The notes under the pieces are model-generated. The model saw only the letters and a list, made by a program, of their open reading frames with translations. It had not been told where the DNA came from and searched no databases. A DNA stretch of 64,000 nt, from assembly GCA_963971225.1 (NCBI GenBank), contig OZ020267.1, positions 120,459,891 to 120,523,890 on the forward strand, given 5' to 3'. Every line of letters starts with the position of its first letter. Position 1 is the first letter of the stretch. The position numbers and the translations under genes were made by a program. Source of the DNA: Melieria omissa (taxonomy: Eukaryota > Arthropoda > Insecta > Diptera > Ulidiidae). Below, piece after piece: positions 1-12,139 of the stretch.

Positions 1-1135
1 GATTTTTGAGCAAATATTTACTCTTATTTTGGAAAATGAAAATACAAAGTAAACAATTAAGTGTTAAACGGATTGAAACAATTCGTCCCGCCTGCTTATT
101 ACACCGTGCGACAGCATTTTTCAAACTGGAAAAAATCCATATGGGCGTGAAACTAGAGACCAAACATAGTAATACTGCGTACTCGGTCTTTCATTTCTAC
201 ATCCTTTGTCCTTTTAAAAGGACTTCAAAATTTTGAAGGGGATTACTTACTTACTTGAAGGGGATAAAAAATAAAAAAATATAAAAAAACTTAACATAGT
301 TAGAATATGGCGATATGTATATCAGATGAAAGAGGAAAGGCTCAAGAATTTAAATAAAACTGACTTTTTATCTACTTGAAAAAAAGGATGTGAAAAAGGT
401 CCTTTGAAAATTTAAATCCTTTTTATCCTTGAAAATGTATAACGAATTTTCTTGAAAAGTAAGTATGTTAGAACCCAAAATCTCCTTGATCACGTGTCAA
501 AATTTCATCACTCTAACTTTGTTGGTTCGAAAGTTATTTGAAAAAAGGCGGAAGCTGCAAGTCTAATGAAGTACAAAAATTCTAATTTATTTGCGTATCA
601 GTATTTTAAATAATAAATAGATACAAAATAAATAAAGCGAGAATAATGAAATTTTTACACGTGATCAAGGAGATTTTGGGTTTAAACATACTTACTTTTC
701 AAGACAATCCTACATAAATTTTCAAGGATACAAAGGATAAAAATCTTCACAGGACCGTTTTCATATCCTTTTTGTACACATAGATAAAAAATCAACTTTA
801 TTTAAAATCTTGAGCCTTTCCTCTTTCATTTGATATACATATCGCCATATTCCAACGAGGTTAAGTATTTTTTATATTTCAAAATTTTGAAGTCCTTTTA
901 AAAGGACAAAGGATGTAGAAATGAAAAACTGAGTACGCAGTATTACTATGTTTGGTCTCCAGTTTCACGCCTATATGGATTTTTTCCAGTGTGAAAAAAT
1001 TTTTTCATTTTTGTCGTATTGTCGTGTTGTAATAACTCAATTTCATACCCCAAAGTATCGATTGCGACTATGTTATCCAAGCCATCCTCGTAATTGAACA
1101 AACTAAACAGCTAAACACAAATTTGCTCGAGGTGG
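1..1135. repeat. Large inverted-repeat (foldback) element, left end cut by the window
   Basis: The first half and second half of this stretch are near reverse complements. The left arm (about 1-520) contains TGATCACGTGTCAAAATTTC near 488 and the right arm (about 625-1135) returns it near 645-670. The block around 205-235 (TCCTTTTAAAAGGACTTCAA) reappears inverted at 890-910, and the block at 155-180 (GGGCGTGAAACTAGAGACCA) reappears at 950-975. The GAGCAAAT motif at 8-15 is mirrored near 1124. The loop is about 100 bases of AT-rich DNA. No coding capacity is visible. Related single arms lie at 31206-31912 and 53838-54665. The left terminus and any target duplication lie outside the window. Such palindromes are typical of foldback or MITE-like DNA elements; the superfamily is not assigned. 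Confidence 0.75.
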
Positions 1136-1650
1136 ACACAAAAACCGCTGAAAAATCAAGACGGGCAAAAACGAGCTCCTGGTCTCCTTAGATCAGCTCT
1201 CATGCTTGCCAAAACACAAAGTATGACCGTTTTTTAAGTCCATTAAAGTTACAAAATCATTTATTAATTAAATGCCTCCTTCATTTATTGAAATAAATAC
1301 CTTCTTATCTTACCTACCTATCAGAAATACTGGTGGGAAAAGTTTCAATTTATTTGCTCTTTTTAGTATTTTTAAACTTCAGCCTTACCTGAAAAGTCCC
1401 AACTTGCAATATAATTTTACAGTCGAAGAATGGCTCCACTTTGACAGGCTCCACAAGCAGAACTATTCATCCTATTTAGTTAGGGTTTTTGGTTTTCTAA
1501 TTCCCAAGCATTTGCCTAAGTATTCGAAAAGTAACACAGTTCCCCTCAACTCAAACACTACAAAATTGATTTTTGCAAGTGGCCACTGAGTCACCGCAAC
1601 CGCAGTCGCAATAATTCATAATGGTTACAAACTCAACCATGCCCCGACTA
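1136..1650. other. Single-copy spacer, no feature seen
   Basis: AT-rich sequence with no recognisable domain, repeat or RNA. An open frame of 105 codons at 1272-1589 has no family resemblance and is treated as chance. Confidence 0.4.
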
Positions 1651-3020
1651 CTCCTCGAATCCATTGCCTGCCTTACATACTCGTAACTATCGAGATTATA
1701 GGCCGACACAAGCAGTAAACATTGCATCGCCCGCTCCCGACCAATGGCCGGCAAAGGTCATGTCCATTGTTGCCCGCAAGGTCGACCGTTCGTGCAGTCG
1801 ATCGGTCACTATGCCACTTATTTCTGCTTCGCATAACAACAAAGCACATTTAATTCCCGCCATTATTAGGCGGGGCAAATATTTAAGCGCTCTAACCGAA
1901 TAACGAACACAAACAGACGTTAGTCAGAACAACATTTTGTCTGCAGTGCGCGCCGCGAACCGCACACATACAACACACCGCCAATCGCCCACAGAAAATT
2001 GAAACTTATTGAAAGATTTCAAGTGGTGATTGGACAATAAATTCGCGCTGCGGCGGCTGCTGCGGCAGCGCCAACGGCGGCGGCAGCGCACTAGCTGCTT
2101 CGATTTTAGTTTTGCGATATCCGCTTCCGCCGGCCGTCGCGTCCTGCCATTCCCAGCCGCCTCGGCCATTGTTGGAGCCTCGTGTGTTTTGCGCTTGTGT
2201 GCAACCTATTTGGCAGCAATCGGCAGGCAACGAACAACAAACACGAATTGGCTCCGGCCGTGCTGTGTGTACAGTTTAGTGCGGTGGTCGCCTCGCTTTT
2301 TGTTCGCTTTGTGTGTCAGCCGAACGACTCCGGCTGCCGGTGCTGCTGATTTTGGCTGAGTTGTTGGCCCGGAATGTTGATTTTTTTGCTGGCGACGCTC
2401 CCAAAGACGCCAGCAAATTATTCAAGGAAACCGACATGAGCGCAAAGTTGGCCCCCGGCAGGGCAGTGCTACGCGGAAGAGGGACGCCAGCAACCGCACC
2501 GCATTCACACACTTATCGGCAACGACAATGGAACTCTTCGTGGCTGTGTTTGTGCGTGCGAATTTGTGTTTCTGTGTATGTTTGTGTGGCGCGGTCGCAC
2601 ATCCATAAAAATCAAGAAATATTGTAATCGCATGTCGAAGGCGAATATGTTGGTGCAGCGCTCACTCGCCCCGTTCGCTGCGCCCATCACGGCGTGGAAA
2701 ACTGCGAGCACAAAAGCGCTCGGCAACACTTTTTCCCATGTGCAATGTGGCAGATTGCGCCAAAAAGCAGGCCAACACGGCCGACTGCTGGCGGCGGGGA
2801 GGACACTTGGTTTTTTATGGCGTTTATATGACCGATTTAATGTGGACGTGTTTACGGAACCAGCGTCTGTATTGGGGCTTCTCAACGCCAATCTCTGATG
2901 GGGAAAACATTTGCAGCAATGTGGTCGTAGTTGCTTGGAGGCGGCTGTGGCAGATAACTTTACAAATGCCAGTATGTAGAACACGGATTTAGTTCCCATT
3001 GCGGATTGTTTGCACATGCA
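1651..3020. other. GC-richer single-copy block, possibly 5' regulatory or UTR DNA
   Basis: This block is clearly richer in G and C than its surroundings and holds CGG/CAG-type short runs (for example 2047-2090). Several overlapping frames are open on both strands, which reflects composition and not coding: the predicted peptides are Cys/Arg/Ala-rich and match nothing I recognise. In fly genomes such islands are often first-exon UTRs or enhancers; that is inference only. No splice-bounded exon could be supported. Confidence 0.3.
1880..1930 (+). promoter_or_regulatory. Possible core promoter (weak)
   Basis: TATTTAAG at 1880-1887 is followed by a TCAG initiator-like step at 1924-1927 and by GC-rich, ATG-poor sequence that would suit a long 5' UTR. 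The spacing (about 46 bases) is longer than the usual 25-31, so either the TATA-like or the initiator-like motif is probably chance. Confidence 0.18.
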
Positions 3021-5488
3021 AACGGAAATTAGTTGTTGCCTATCGCTTCGGACCAGATAATAAGTTTTTGGGCAATCTCGAATTAGTTTGAGTCAAAAGC
3101 TTTAAACAGCATTTAAATAAGCGAGTGATGAAGACCGAAAAGTGAACTAGATTAATGTCTAAGTAAAAGGCAAATCATTCGCTAAGCCTGTCCAGGCATC
3201 AGTCGTGGGTATCATGTTGGCACTGAAGGACTAGACTATACCTATAGACCTTCCTATTTACTTTCCACATGGCGCAAATATAATCAAAGGTGAACTTCCG
3301 ATCGGCAAAGAAGCACGAAAATACTAAAAAGATAGAGAATTAACGAGGCTCAAACGAGCCGAGGAAACGTAATAAAGTCAGGAGTGAAATACCGAAATGG
3401 TGGCAATGATGAATTTAAATGTATTAATTATGAATTTATGAATTATGAACCTAAAACCGAGAATATGTTTACCCAGTAACTCTGCACGTTTGTGTGTCAG
3501 AGGCTCTGACTCAGAGCTGATCAGTTTATGGTAATGTGCTCCATTGTTTCTTCAACCTGGTTGCAAACTGTTCATATTTTGTAGTTGACAAGGCCTCTGC
3601 GAAAAATACAAATTAAATGGCCTATTAGGGCCATGAGATGGATACCGATTTCCTTGACCTCAGTAAAACTGACTCAACTATCAAGTAAACATGATTTTAT
3701 GAAATATTTGAAAGAAAACTTTTATTACAAATATGAATATTTCACTTTAGTATGAAATCTGGGACAGCATATTTTTGTTTGATTACTCTTTTAAAAAAGA
3801 GATAAGCGTCTGAGAAGAGAAAACAATTACTGAGAATAAAAAAACGTCCACAAATATTGAAAATGTAATTCATTAACGTTCCGAAAGTGTTTAAAAACAC
3901 AGTTCCAAGATAATTGCCCCCAATTCCATTGGGAAATGAAAATTCAAAACATTTTTTTATACATTTTTTTTAAATCTCAGAATTAAAAGTAAAAATTTCC
4001 CTATCAACTATTCAATATGGAATTTGAAATCATTTCATCATAGTCATAGAAATTTTTTTGAATTTGTTATTATAAGTATAGATGTGTTTGAGTCATTATA
4101 CGAGTATAGTACTACTATATAAATATGTGCTTATATTAATTTTTCCACTTTTGGTTTTGTGATGTCGTAGCGCGATGATTAAAGTGCACGTCGAATGTAT
4201 ACAACCGTGAAATTGGAACGGCGGCCTGCGAAAATGGCAAAACCGAAAATACAAAAATTTAGTGAAATAGCCCAACAGGAAATTAAAAACCGCAAATCTA
4301 AATTTCGGAAATGGTTATCCGATGCAACAATTATTTCATTAAAGCCGCAGGCACGTTTGCCGCCTACAAGCGCCCGCACCCCACTCCCGCTGCGCGTCTC
4401 AATGAAAGTCCATAAATGAGTCGACTGGAAACGCAGCGGCCGCGGGCAACGTGACTGCATCAGAAATCGCGACATCACATTTTGACTTTTTTGCCGGCTC
4501 GTCGTTTGTTGACTTTTTTCACAGCTCTCTGAACATCACAATATACATACCTACATATTATTTAATGCGATTTATTTAAACTTGTGCGGTTTCGAGTTGT
4601 CCGTGTGGTAATATTTTCCAATTAAAATATGAAACAAATATCAACGCCAGCAAGTGAGTATGTGTTTGTATTAAGGATGATAAACTCGAGCCATTTTGAC
4701 ACTGCAGGGATTTCGGAATTGAAAGTTTTTACTCTTTAACATAATCGGGATATTATAGGGAGTGATTAATTTTTTTTTAATTAACAAACTTCTTAGTTGC
4801 GTTGCCATATTTGAAGACTTTATGTTTAAGACATACAAATTATTCGATAGATATCATAACATCAAAGTTTCAATTCACAAACAATGAAATAAGAGGCAAC
4901 GGAATGGACAAAAACGAAAAATTAGGATTAATACAAAGAAGACCAAGGCGGATTGGTGGATATCTAGACCAAAGCATTGGAGAGAAGCAGGAGTGCACGC
5001 ACATTTCAATGATGTCAAGAGAATTTGCCGTCTAATATACGAGTTTTTGTAAAAATCCAGATCCTGAAAAATGGTTAAATGTTTGCCATGTAGCGTTAAA
5101 TGTAAGTGGAGATATCAATCATGGACTGTGGAGGCTTGTGCACAAAATATCAGTTTCGTCATTCAATATTGTATCCTTGGCATTCTCCTCAACATATACA
5201 ATTTGAAATTTATAAAAAACAACACCTGACGCCTAAATACCCCACAAAACTGGCAGATACCGGAAATTGCACGTAGGATTTAATTACTCCTGATTGTCCA
5301 GTTCTTGTCCTGACTTTTTTGCGCTATATTAGTTCCATAGATGTTATGGTAAAAACATGTATTTTTGCCAAAGACCTTATAACTCTATAAGATGTCCTAC
5401 GTCCATATAATCGCATGGCAAAGGACAAGCTCGATGTTGTAATATTTTCACTATCGAGAGCAAAGAAGCGTCAGCACCATTGATTTAT
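3021..5488. other. Single-copy spacer, no feature seen
   Basis: AT-rich DNA with short open frames (for example 4195-4419 and 4802-5035) that do not resemble any family I know and have no supporting splice sites. No long repeat was found within the window matching it. Confidence 0.4.
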
Positions 5489-5803
5489 ATGAACGACAAC
5501 GCTAGTGCGTTGGGCCGCGAGTCAAGACTCTGCGAGTTCAATACTCCGTTGCGTAAACACCGAAAAAAAGAAAAACAACAATTTTTCTTTCGGCGGCTGT
5601 CCTCTCAGCAGGAAATGGCAAACCTCTGAGAGTAAAATTGCCTATGAAAAAGCTCCCAACTCGCCGTTCGGAATCGGCATAAAACTGTAGGTCCCTTCCA
5701 ACCTTGAAAAAATTCACATGCACAACATGGATGGTTGTGGGTAGCTAGGCCTTAGTCTCGTGATCAGGCTGTCGTGCCAGTCAAGAAGAAGAAGAAGAAG
5801 AAG
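5489..5803 (+). mobile_element. tRNA-derived SINE, full length, + strand
   Basis: The head carries a polymerase III A-box-like stretch (TAGTGCGTTGG, about 5501) and a B-box-like stretch (GAGTTCAATACTCC, about 5533). The body (about 5560-5780) contains CTCAGCAGGAAATGGCAAAC and CGTTCGGAATCGGCATAAAA and the element ends in a simple (AAG)6 tail at 5785-5803. The body is shared with the minus-strand copy at 12579-12788, with a decayed copy at 33355-33480 and, more distantly, with 10895-11100. A clear target-site duplication was not found here. SINEs of this type are mobilised by a LINE partner; which one is not shown. Confidence 0.75.
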
Positions 5804-8513
5804 GGCATGTTATAGAGTTTTATGGTTCTTGGTTTTTGCTCTATTGTGAACGTGTTAGTAGGAACTATGTTCATAAAATTGTTACAAGAATTAAATTAGT
5901 TTAAATATATTCAAGGGACCAAAGCGATTTTGAACTGGTTCATCACGAGAAGATCGCATTTTGGACTATGACTATTAATTGAATTTTTTTATTTATTATA
6001 TTGTTAATTTTTTTTGTTTTTTTTTAAGAAGAAAACAATTCCTTTTTAATTTTTCCATGCATAGTTTAATCACTTTCTCACTATTTCGTAAATCTTTGAC
6101 ATATTTTCTAAATGCGACTTTTTTTTATTTTTTTCTAAAAATCATATCCAACGAAAATATGTACATATGTCAACTTAATTTACCCTTCAATTTATATAAT
6201 CGGGGATTCTAAAAGTATGTAGAACGAGTTTCTACAAAACGCCACCTGACTAAGTATGCCTCTATTTTCTAAATCTTTAGTAGTTACTTGCAAAACTCAT
6301 GTAAATTTAAATTTTAAAACATGTTTTAGATTAGACCATTTTTATTACATATTTTCAGCAATTTTTTCCAACACTAATGACCCGAATAGGTTCAGTCAAG
6401 TGCCCACAAATCATTTCTTCAACGTTTTTTCAGAACCCAATGCGCGTGGATGCCATCCCTAGTTTATGTATGCCACGAATTTTCAAAGTGAACTTTAACT
6501 CTAAAAAATTGGCAGTGGTTTTTGAAAGGGATTTGAATCGTTCACAGTAATCTCGATAAATCCCATTACAAATTAATTTAAATGTTGGAAATAAAACAAA
6601 ATTGGGGAAATTGGGAATATGAAAAATAAAACGCGAATAATTGTGAAGGTGTGCTGATTGGGTTAGACAGAGATTAAATCATAACGAGTCACGACATGAG
6701 AATAAAAACAAAACTCACACAATTGCCGAGATTACACGAAATGCATTAATGGCATAATTAAATTGGCGTCAGAATGAAAGTGCATGTATGTGAAATGTGT
6801 GTTATTTATTTGTATTTAATGTGTAAATTTTACTGCGCTATGTTGCTTTAGCGCGAGTCCTTCATTGTGTGTGTGTGCACTGTTTCGAACAGTTTCGAGC
6901 CAAGTCTTTAGACACATCGAAGGAAATCGTCGCATATCCCACTGCCAGATAGTGCTACATGCTTCACTTACTGGCTGCCTTCAAGCCACCAACAGTCACG
7001 TGCAGCCTTAAAGCTTAAAACCGCCAAACTGAATTACAATGAATGCAACTTCATTGCGCGCGACTTTTCTTTATTTTATTCCAGACCACCACCGAAATAC
7101 ACTGACTGACTCAGTTTTCGACGCTTTCAATTACAATTCCGCCGATTGCCCCAGTGAGTTATTTAAATTGTTAGAGATTCATTTGAAATTTATGGCTGAG
7201 CGGGTATGTTTTCTCCACAATCGAAAACTTTCATCATCGTTCGTTCGCGACTGCCAGAGCATAATAATTCAATTCATACAATGGCTTTTGTCGATGGAAA
7301 CATGAAGCCAAGTGCCAAGCGACTCCAACAAACATCAACGAAGCAATGCGAAGAGACGTACGACCGAAAGCTTCCTCCATGCACTGCTCCAAAGCCAAGT
7401 GGCCACTCTCGACTCTCACTCGACTCTCTCTTCGCTGCTGTCGTTTGACTCTCGGCGTGCGCTCAGTGCTGATTAAGTGCCGCCAGCTTGTGTTCCACCG
7501 GTGCGTGCTCGCACATATTCAGCTGCTCTATCCAGCAGGACAGGAAAGCTCAACGGCTGGCCCCATTCGGCTCGCATTTATTACGCTCCACTTTCGTTGC
7601 TTCAATTATAGCCCTAATTGTGCTTTTATAGGCCAAACATGCAACACTGTCTTCGCTTCGCGCTGCCTTGCGCTTTGTACCTTGCACCTTGGGCCCGCTG
7701 CCTGGTGGCATCTGCGGAGCCTTGTCTGTGCGCCTGCCACGTTTCTGCTGACTGTTTTCGCTCAGCAAAATCCCGTCAAGGTCAACTTCAGGCACGTCGC
7801 AGCATGCCACACCCCACCAACCCGTCTCCGTCGTTGCCGTCTCACCAAGTGCAGCCGAGCACCGAGCGCTGAACACCGATCGCTGGGCTCCATGCTCGAT
7901 GCGCCAAAAGCCGCGACAGTTCAAGCAGTCGCGTTTAAAGCTTCGCCACACTTGGTGGCCCATTCGAATTTAAAGTTATCTCCTTTATTGTTCAGGACAT
8001 TGTGCCCATGGGTGTCTGCAATAATCGCGCCATGCGCTGCGCAAAGGCGTCCATTGCAACAACCACCAACCACCCACCGACGACCAGCCACCGGTTGTTG
8101 CTTGCTCCACTGTTCGCATGTTTGCCCGCTTACCTGCTGGCCTCTCTCTGCCTCCTGTCTGCTCGCGTATGTGTTGGTTTATTTGTTTGTCGGCCCGCAC
8201 AGGGCTTTTCGCACATAACCTCCACCGCCTTCGTCCTGCCCGCCCGACAGCTCACGCCGAACATCCCATATTAGACTCGTGTTGTTTCTCGCTTTTTGGT
8301 TGTATCTGTTTTTTTTTTATTTTAAATGTGCTTGACTCTATTTGAACTCTGAATTTAAGCACTTCCGTTTAGCAAGCTGCTGCCACCCATTTTGGGTTTT
8401 GATAAGGATTCCCATAATTTATCTGCATGAAAACGTATACATATAAGTACATGTAAATGTGAGGGGTAGAGAAGATTGTGTCTCCACATCCCTCTAAAGG
8501 GAAGTAAGTTACA
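5804..8513. other. Spacer with a GC-richer block at about 7340-8280
   Basis: AT-rich DNA from 5804 to about 7000, then a GC-richer block. The block contains a 290-codon open frame (7346-8218), but other frames over the same stretch are open too, and the peptide is rich in Cys, His, Arg and Leu without a domain, signal or repeat I recognise. It is read as base composition, not a gene. It may be regulatory or UTR DNA of a neighbouring host gene. Confidence 0.35.
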
Positions 8514-8515
8514 TA

Positions 8516-9019
8516 CGTGGGTGGTCCGATAAGCACTTAGCCTACAAAAGAAAAACGAAAATTTTGGAAAAGTGGCGATTTATTTCTCAACGTAGTCTCC
8601 TTTCAACTCGATGCTCCAACTTCTTTAACCCGTCTGAAGAATACGTTTTCTGGAGGCCTCCGTGGCGGCGATAACCTCCTCATTCGACTCAAATTTCTGC
8701 CCGGCGAGTAACTTTTTCAAGTTTGGAAACAAAAAGAAGTCACACGGGGCCAAATCTGGAGGCAGCGGTGGATGGGGCAGCTGTTCGTAGCCTAATGCGA
8801 CCAATTTGGCGAATCACCGACCGATATTGCTCTTTTACCATTTTTCTAAAATCCGCGGACACGTTCGTTTCCACACGCGATCAAAACAAAACTACAAATC
8901 AAATATGGCTGAAATTTTGACAGTAGCCATCTACGAGGATGTACTACACGATAGTAAATTTCTCTTACTATAGTGGCACCATCGGGCGGTGGGGCTAAGT
9001 ACTTATCGGACTGCCCACA
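8516..9019 (-). mobile_element. Internally deleted mariner element (504 bp)
   Basis: The ends are 28-base imperfect inverted repeats sharing CCGATAAG and ACTTAGCC (left 8516-8543, right 8992-9019), bordered by TA on both sides (8514-8515 and 9020-9021), the mariner target duplication. The interior keeps only the C-terminal part of a mariner transposase, read on the minus strand. A full mariner is about 1.3 kb, so roughly 0.8 kb is gone. It cannot encode an active enzyme but keeps both ends, so it could have moved in trans. Confidence 0.85.
8580..8811 (-). pseudogene. Mariner transposase, C-terminal fragment
   Basis: Read on the minus strand from 8811, the translation gives KLVALGYEQLPHPPLPPDLA followed by CDFFLFPNLKK, NEEVIA, and near the end IELKGDYVEK with a stop at 8580-8582. 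This is the conserved mariner C-terminal block in which PDLAP-D holds the third catalytic aspartate of the DD34D triad. One in-frame stop lies before the last block (IFQTG then stop). The DNA-binding half and first two catalytic aspartates are deleted. It sits in the deleted mariner at 8516-9019. Confidence 0.85.
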
Positions 9020-9093
9020 TACTTGGAAAATTGTTTAAATCGAAATATTCACATACTCTCCTTTAAACATGATTTTCTTTTAAAAACAATATA

Positions 9094-10683
9094 CACTGCG
9101 CGACACATGATTACCCTCACTCCAATTTTTACTCTTAAAATTTTAGTTTTGATTTTAATGAAAAATTTTAAATGAGAGTTTATTTTAATTTTATTATAAA
9201 GTATTTTCCTAATGAATGAATAATACAATATACTTTGGTAGTAAAACTATTTAAGTTAATTGGTATATAGCGATATGCAAGCACGACACTTGATTACCCT
9301 CACTTATAATAAATTAAGAAAAAACGAACAAGTATAAGGATTTTATGTAGTTTTTATTATTAGTACTTAGTTGCACCTCCGTTGTTAACAATTACATTAA
9401 AAAGCCGATTTGGGAGAGAGTCATACAAGCTATTTAAGTAGTCAAGAGAAATTGATTCAAAAGCAACCTCAATTGCTTCAATAAGCTCAAACCTATTGTT
9501 AAATTGCCGTCCTGCGGCATAAACCTGTCGAGATAGCCATCCCCAAATATTTTCTATTATATTTAAGTCCGGTGATAAGGCTGGCCAATCCAAAACTGAC
9601 ACATTGTTATTGCAAAACCATTCTTTAACTTGCCTTGCCGTGTGGATTGCAGCGTTGTCGTGTTGAAATGTCCATGGTTGGCCTTCAAACATTTCAGTAA
9701 AATTTATGATTTCTGTTTCCAGAAGCTCGATGTAGTCGGTTGAGGTTTGCCGACCTTCCAGCACGACTAAATTAATGTGACCACGAGCTGAAATAGCTGC
9801 CCACACCATTACGGAGCCAACTGATGAGTGACGGCGAGACAAAAATTTTTCCGATTTCCTTAGGTCATGAAAATAATATTGAAATCCGTCAGGCCCATCT
9901 AAATTAAATTTTTTTTCATCCGAAAAAATTATATTTTTCCATTCAGCTTGCCAAGTCATGTGTCTGTGTGCAAATTCCAACCGAGCAGTCCTATGCCGTG
10001 CCAATAAATGGGGTTTTTTTTTTTAGATTTTTCGTCGTAGGTTGGGGGACGCTTTGATAACTCTCTGCACCATACGTACACTGGCTGCCGTCAAAACATT
10101 TGCTTTTATTTGACGTGCAACCATTGCAGTGTTGGACGCTTCCCGTAAAATAGCCCGTCGTTCTCTCTCTGTAGTCGCATTTGCTGTGCGTCCTCTTCGA
10201 TTTTTGCCATAGTTTTCACTATTTTTTAAAAAATTGTTGATTACCCAAGGATCGCGATGAATTTTACGGGCGATTTCCCGGTTTGAAAAGTTTTCGACGC
10301 TCAGAGCAAGGATTTGACCCCTTTCGATTTCCGTTAGTGTCTTGCCGCGACCCATTTTTATCAAACAACACTAAAATTATTTTAAATATTAGATAATAAT
10401 ACCCTAAAAACGTTAATAATATTTTGCCAATTTACCTTCAGCTCTTCTCGCTTCAAATTCCTTACGCAAAGTGATGAGGGTAATCAAGTGTCGCGCTTGC
10501 ATTGTGCAAAATATTGACTAACGGGGATTTACAGTTAGTCTAATGGAATTTTCTCGATCACACTATGGGCAAATATTTTACATCATAGGTACAAAATCTT
10601 CACATTTATATTTTTTTATTTATATCAAAAATAAAATTTAAAGAGCAAAAATTGGAGTGAGGGTAATCATGTGTCGCGCAGTG
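9094..10683 (-). mobile_element. Tc1-family DNA transposon, nearly intact (1590 bp)
   Basis: The ends are inverted repeats beginning CACTGCGCGACACATGATTA (9094 on; mirrored to 10683) with the TA duplication at 9092-9093 and 10684-10685. A second, internal copy of the motif (GACACTTGATTACCCTCACT near 9286, mirrored near 10474-10496) lies inside each end. This is the IR-DR arrangement in which transposase binds two direct repeats per end, giving inverted repeats about 200 bases long. A single transposase gene fills the interior on the minus strand. The sharp ends, exact duplication and single coding lesion point to recent insertion. Confidence 0.93.
9360..10355 (-). pseudogene. Tc1 transposase with one in-frame stop
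   Basis: The gene starts at the ATG at 10355 (MGRGKTLTEIERGQ) and ends at the stop at 9360-9362, about 331 codons, close to the usual 340. Residues 1-110 form the paired-like helix-turn-helix DNA-binding region. The catalytic part shows DEKKFN, HDNAAIH and LSPDLNIIENIW, with 34 residues between the second Asp and the Glu, so DD34E as in Tc1. A TAA codon at 10023-10025, immediately before an A-run (coding strand), interrupts the frame between the DNA-binding and catalytic parts; the frame is the same on both sides, so it is a point nonsense change or an A-run sequence error, not a frameshift. It would make an inactive protein as read. Confidence 0.92.
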
Positions 10684-10894
10684 TATATGTACTTATATAT
10701 CTGATAAATGGCATTATAGTTTTTACATAATTTTAATATTTTCAAGGTCAAGGCGTCCATAAATTCCTCGCTATGATATGTTCCAACTTAACCCAGATAT
10801 GCCGACCGTACTACATGTAGTACACCTGGTTGAAGTTCTACGGTAACTGTGCTTTAAATTTTGCTAACCGATGCCCAGAAATGTAGGTATAGTT

Positions 10895-11100
10895 ATACAG
10901 GACCAGCCCGCCTCGATAGTCCAGCGGATAGCACGCTGGCTTCTCATATCGAGGCTCTAAGTTCGATTCCTTGCCGCCGTGCGGATTCGGCGTTAAATTG
11001 TAAGTCCCCTCCCCTTTCCCTGTTCGTTTCACATGTGTGCTGTAACATATGTTGGAAAAAAGTGCTGCATACACATTTAGAAAAGGGGTGAAATATGTGG
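10895..11100 (+). mobile_element. tRNA-derived SINE, second variant
   Basis: The head contains an A box (TAGTCCAGCGG at about 10917) and a B box (AGTTCGATTCC at about 10961) at tRNA-like spacing, so it derives from a tRNA gene. The following body (GCCGTGCGGATTCGGCG, then GTAAGTCCCCTCC and TTCACATG) aligns loosely with the SINE body at 5640-5720, indicating a related body attached to a different tRNA head. The acceptor stem does not pair well, so a functional tRNA gene is unlikely. No clear tail or target duplication was found. Confidence 0.6.
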
Positions 11101-11143
11101 TAACACAATTTGCTTCACAATAGGCTTCCGAGTGTATCTCTTA

Positions 11144-12139
11144 CTGTGAAACCTAAATTGGAGCGTTGAGCGTTGCATTTTCTGACGCAACACTCTCGTT
11201 CAGTGCGGCCTACTGGAATTGAAGCGTTGCGTTGGGATTGTCAAAATCATGAAATGAAAACAAATGTCAAAAAAATATCTGTTTAGTTGCCAAAAAAACA
11301 ACAAATTAGCTCTTATTTGACTAAATTCCTCACAATTTAAATCAAATCAAATATAAATCACAGCCGTTTTTGTTTGTCGCAGCCAACTTCAACTGCTAAC
11401 GTCTTGTCAAAATTGAAAATTCGAATAGCTCAGCGTCAGAGCGTTTCAATTGCGGTTTGCCCCATACAATTTTTATGAATGAAGCATGAAGCAATTTTGA
11501 CAGTTGCTTGCCGCTAATATGGCGTTCAAACTGACTCAATTAAACTAGTTTAAGCGAAAAGAGCTTTTTGTTGAACACAACCGTCCAGACTGCTCAATGA
11601 AGTTTAATTTGACAGCAGTTTGTTTACAAACAACAAATAAATATTTTTGTGAACTTATGTGCTGGGACCATGATTCGAGCGAATTATTGGCGCATTTTTC
11701 ACAATCCACGGCAACATACTCAACTTCTTCCAAATATTAGACGCCTTGTAGTCACCTGCCATAAAAAGGCGATGACTGGAATGAAAGCAGTGCGAGCAAA
11801 AGAATTATTTTCATTCATTTCAAAATTTTCAAATTTCCAATTTTTGCTTGGTTTTGTTTTGATGAAATGACAGCTGAATTTTAACGGATGTGTTTCATAC
11901 ATGAATAGCTGCGTTTTGTTGGTAAAAAAGCTTTTTCATAGAAAGCTTTTGGATGCAACCTTGCGTTAAACTCGTTTCAAAACATGTTAAATGGTTTAAC
12001 ACGTTTAATTTCCAACAACAATTGCATGGGAATAAACAGGTTTTCGAACTGGTTTTGTTCATTTAACTTGTTTAAACACATTAAACACGTTTAAGTTGTC
12101 AGTTGGAACGCATATAACGCTCCAATTTAGGTTTCACAG
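11144..12139. mobile_element. Harbinger-like MITE (996 bp)
   Basis: The ends are CTGTGAAACCTAAATTGGAG at 11144 and its complement ending at 12139, bordered by TTA on both sides (11141-11143 and 12140-12142). A three-base TTA duplication is typical of PIF/Harbinger. The left terminal 33 bases recur exactly, as an orphan end, at 62627-62659. The interior is AT-rich without a supported gene. It lies inside the TTAA element 10792-12200. Confidence 0.65.

Noticed and set aside
2505..3017. 170-codon minus-strand frame
   Set aside because: Competing frames on the other strand and no domain or splice signals.
7346..8218. 290-codon open frame on the + strand
   Set aside because: Overlapping frames on both strands are also open, the peptide is Cys/His/Arg-rich without any recognisable domain, and the region is GC-rich, so composition explains it.
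10905..10975. Functional tRNA gene
   Set aside because: A and B boxes are present but the acceptor stem does not pair and a SINE body follows; it is a SINE head.
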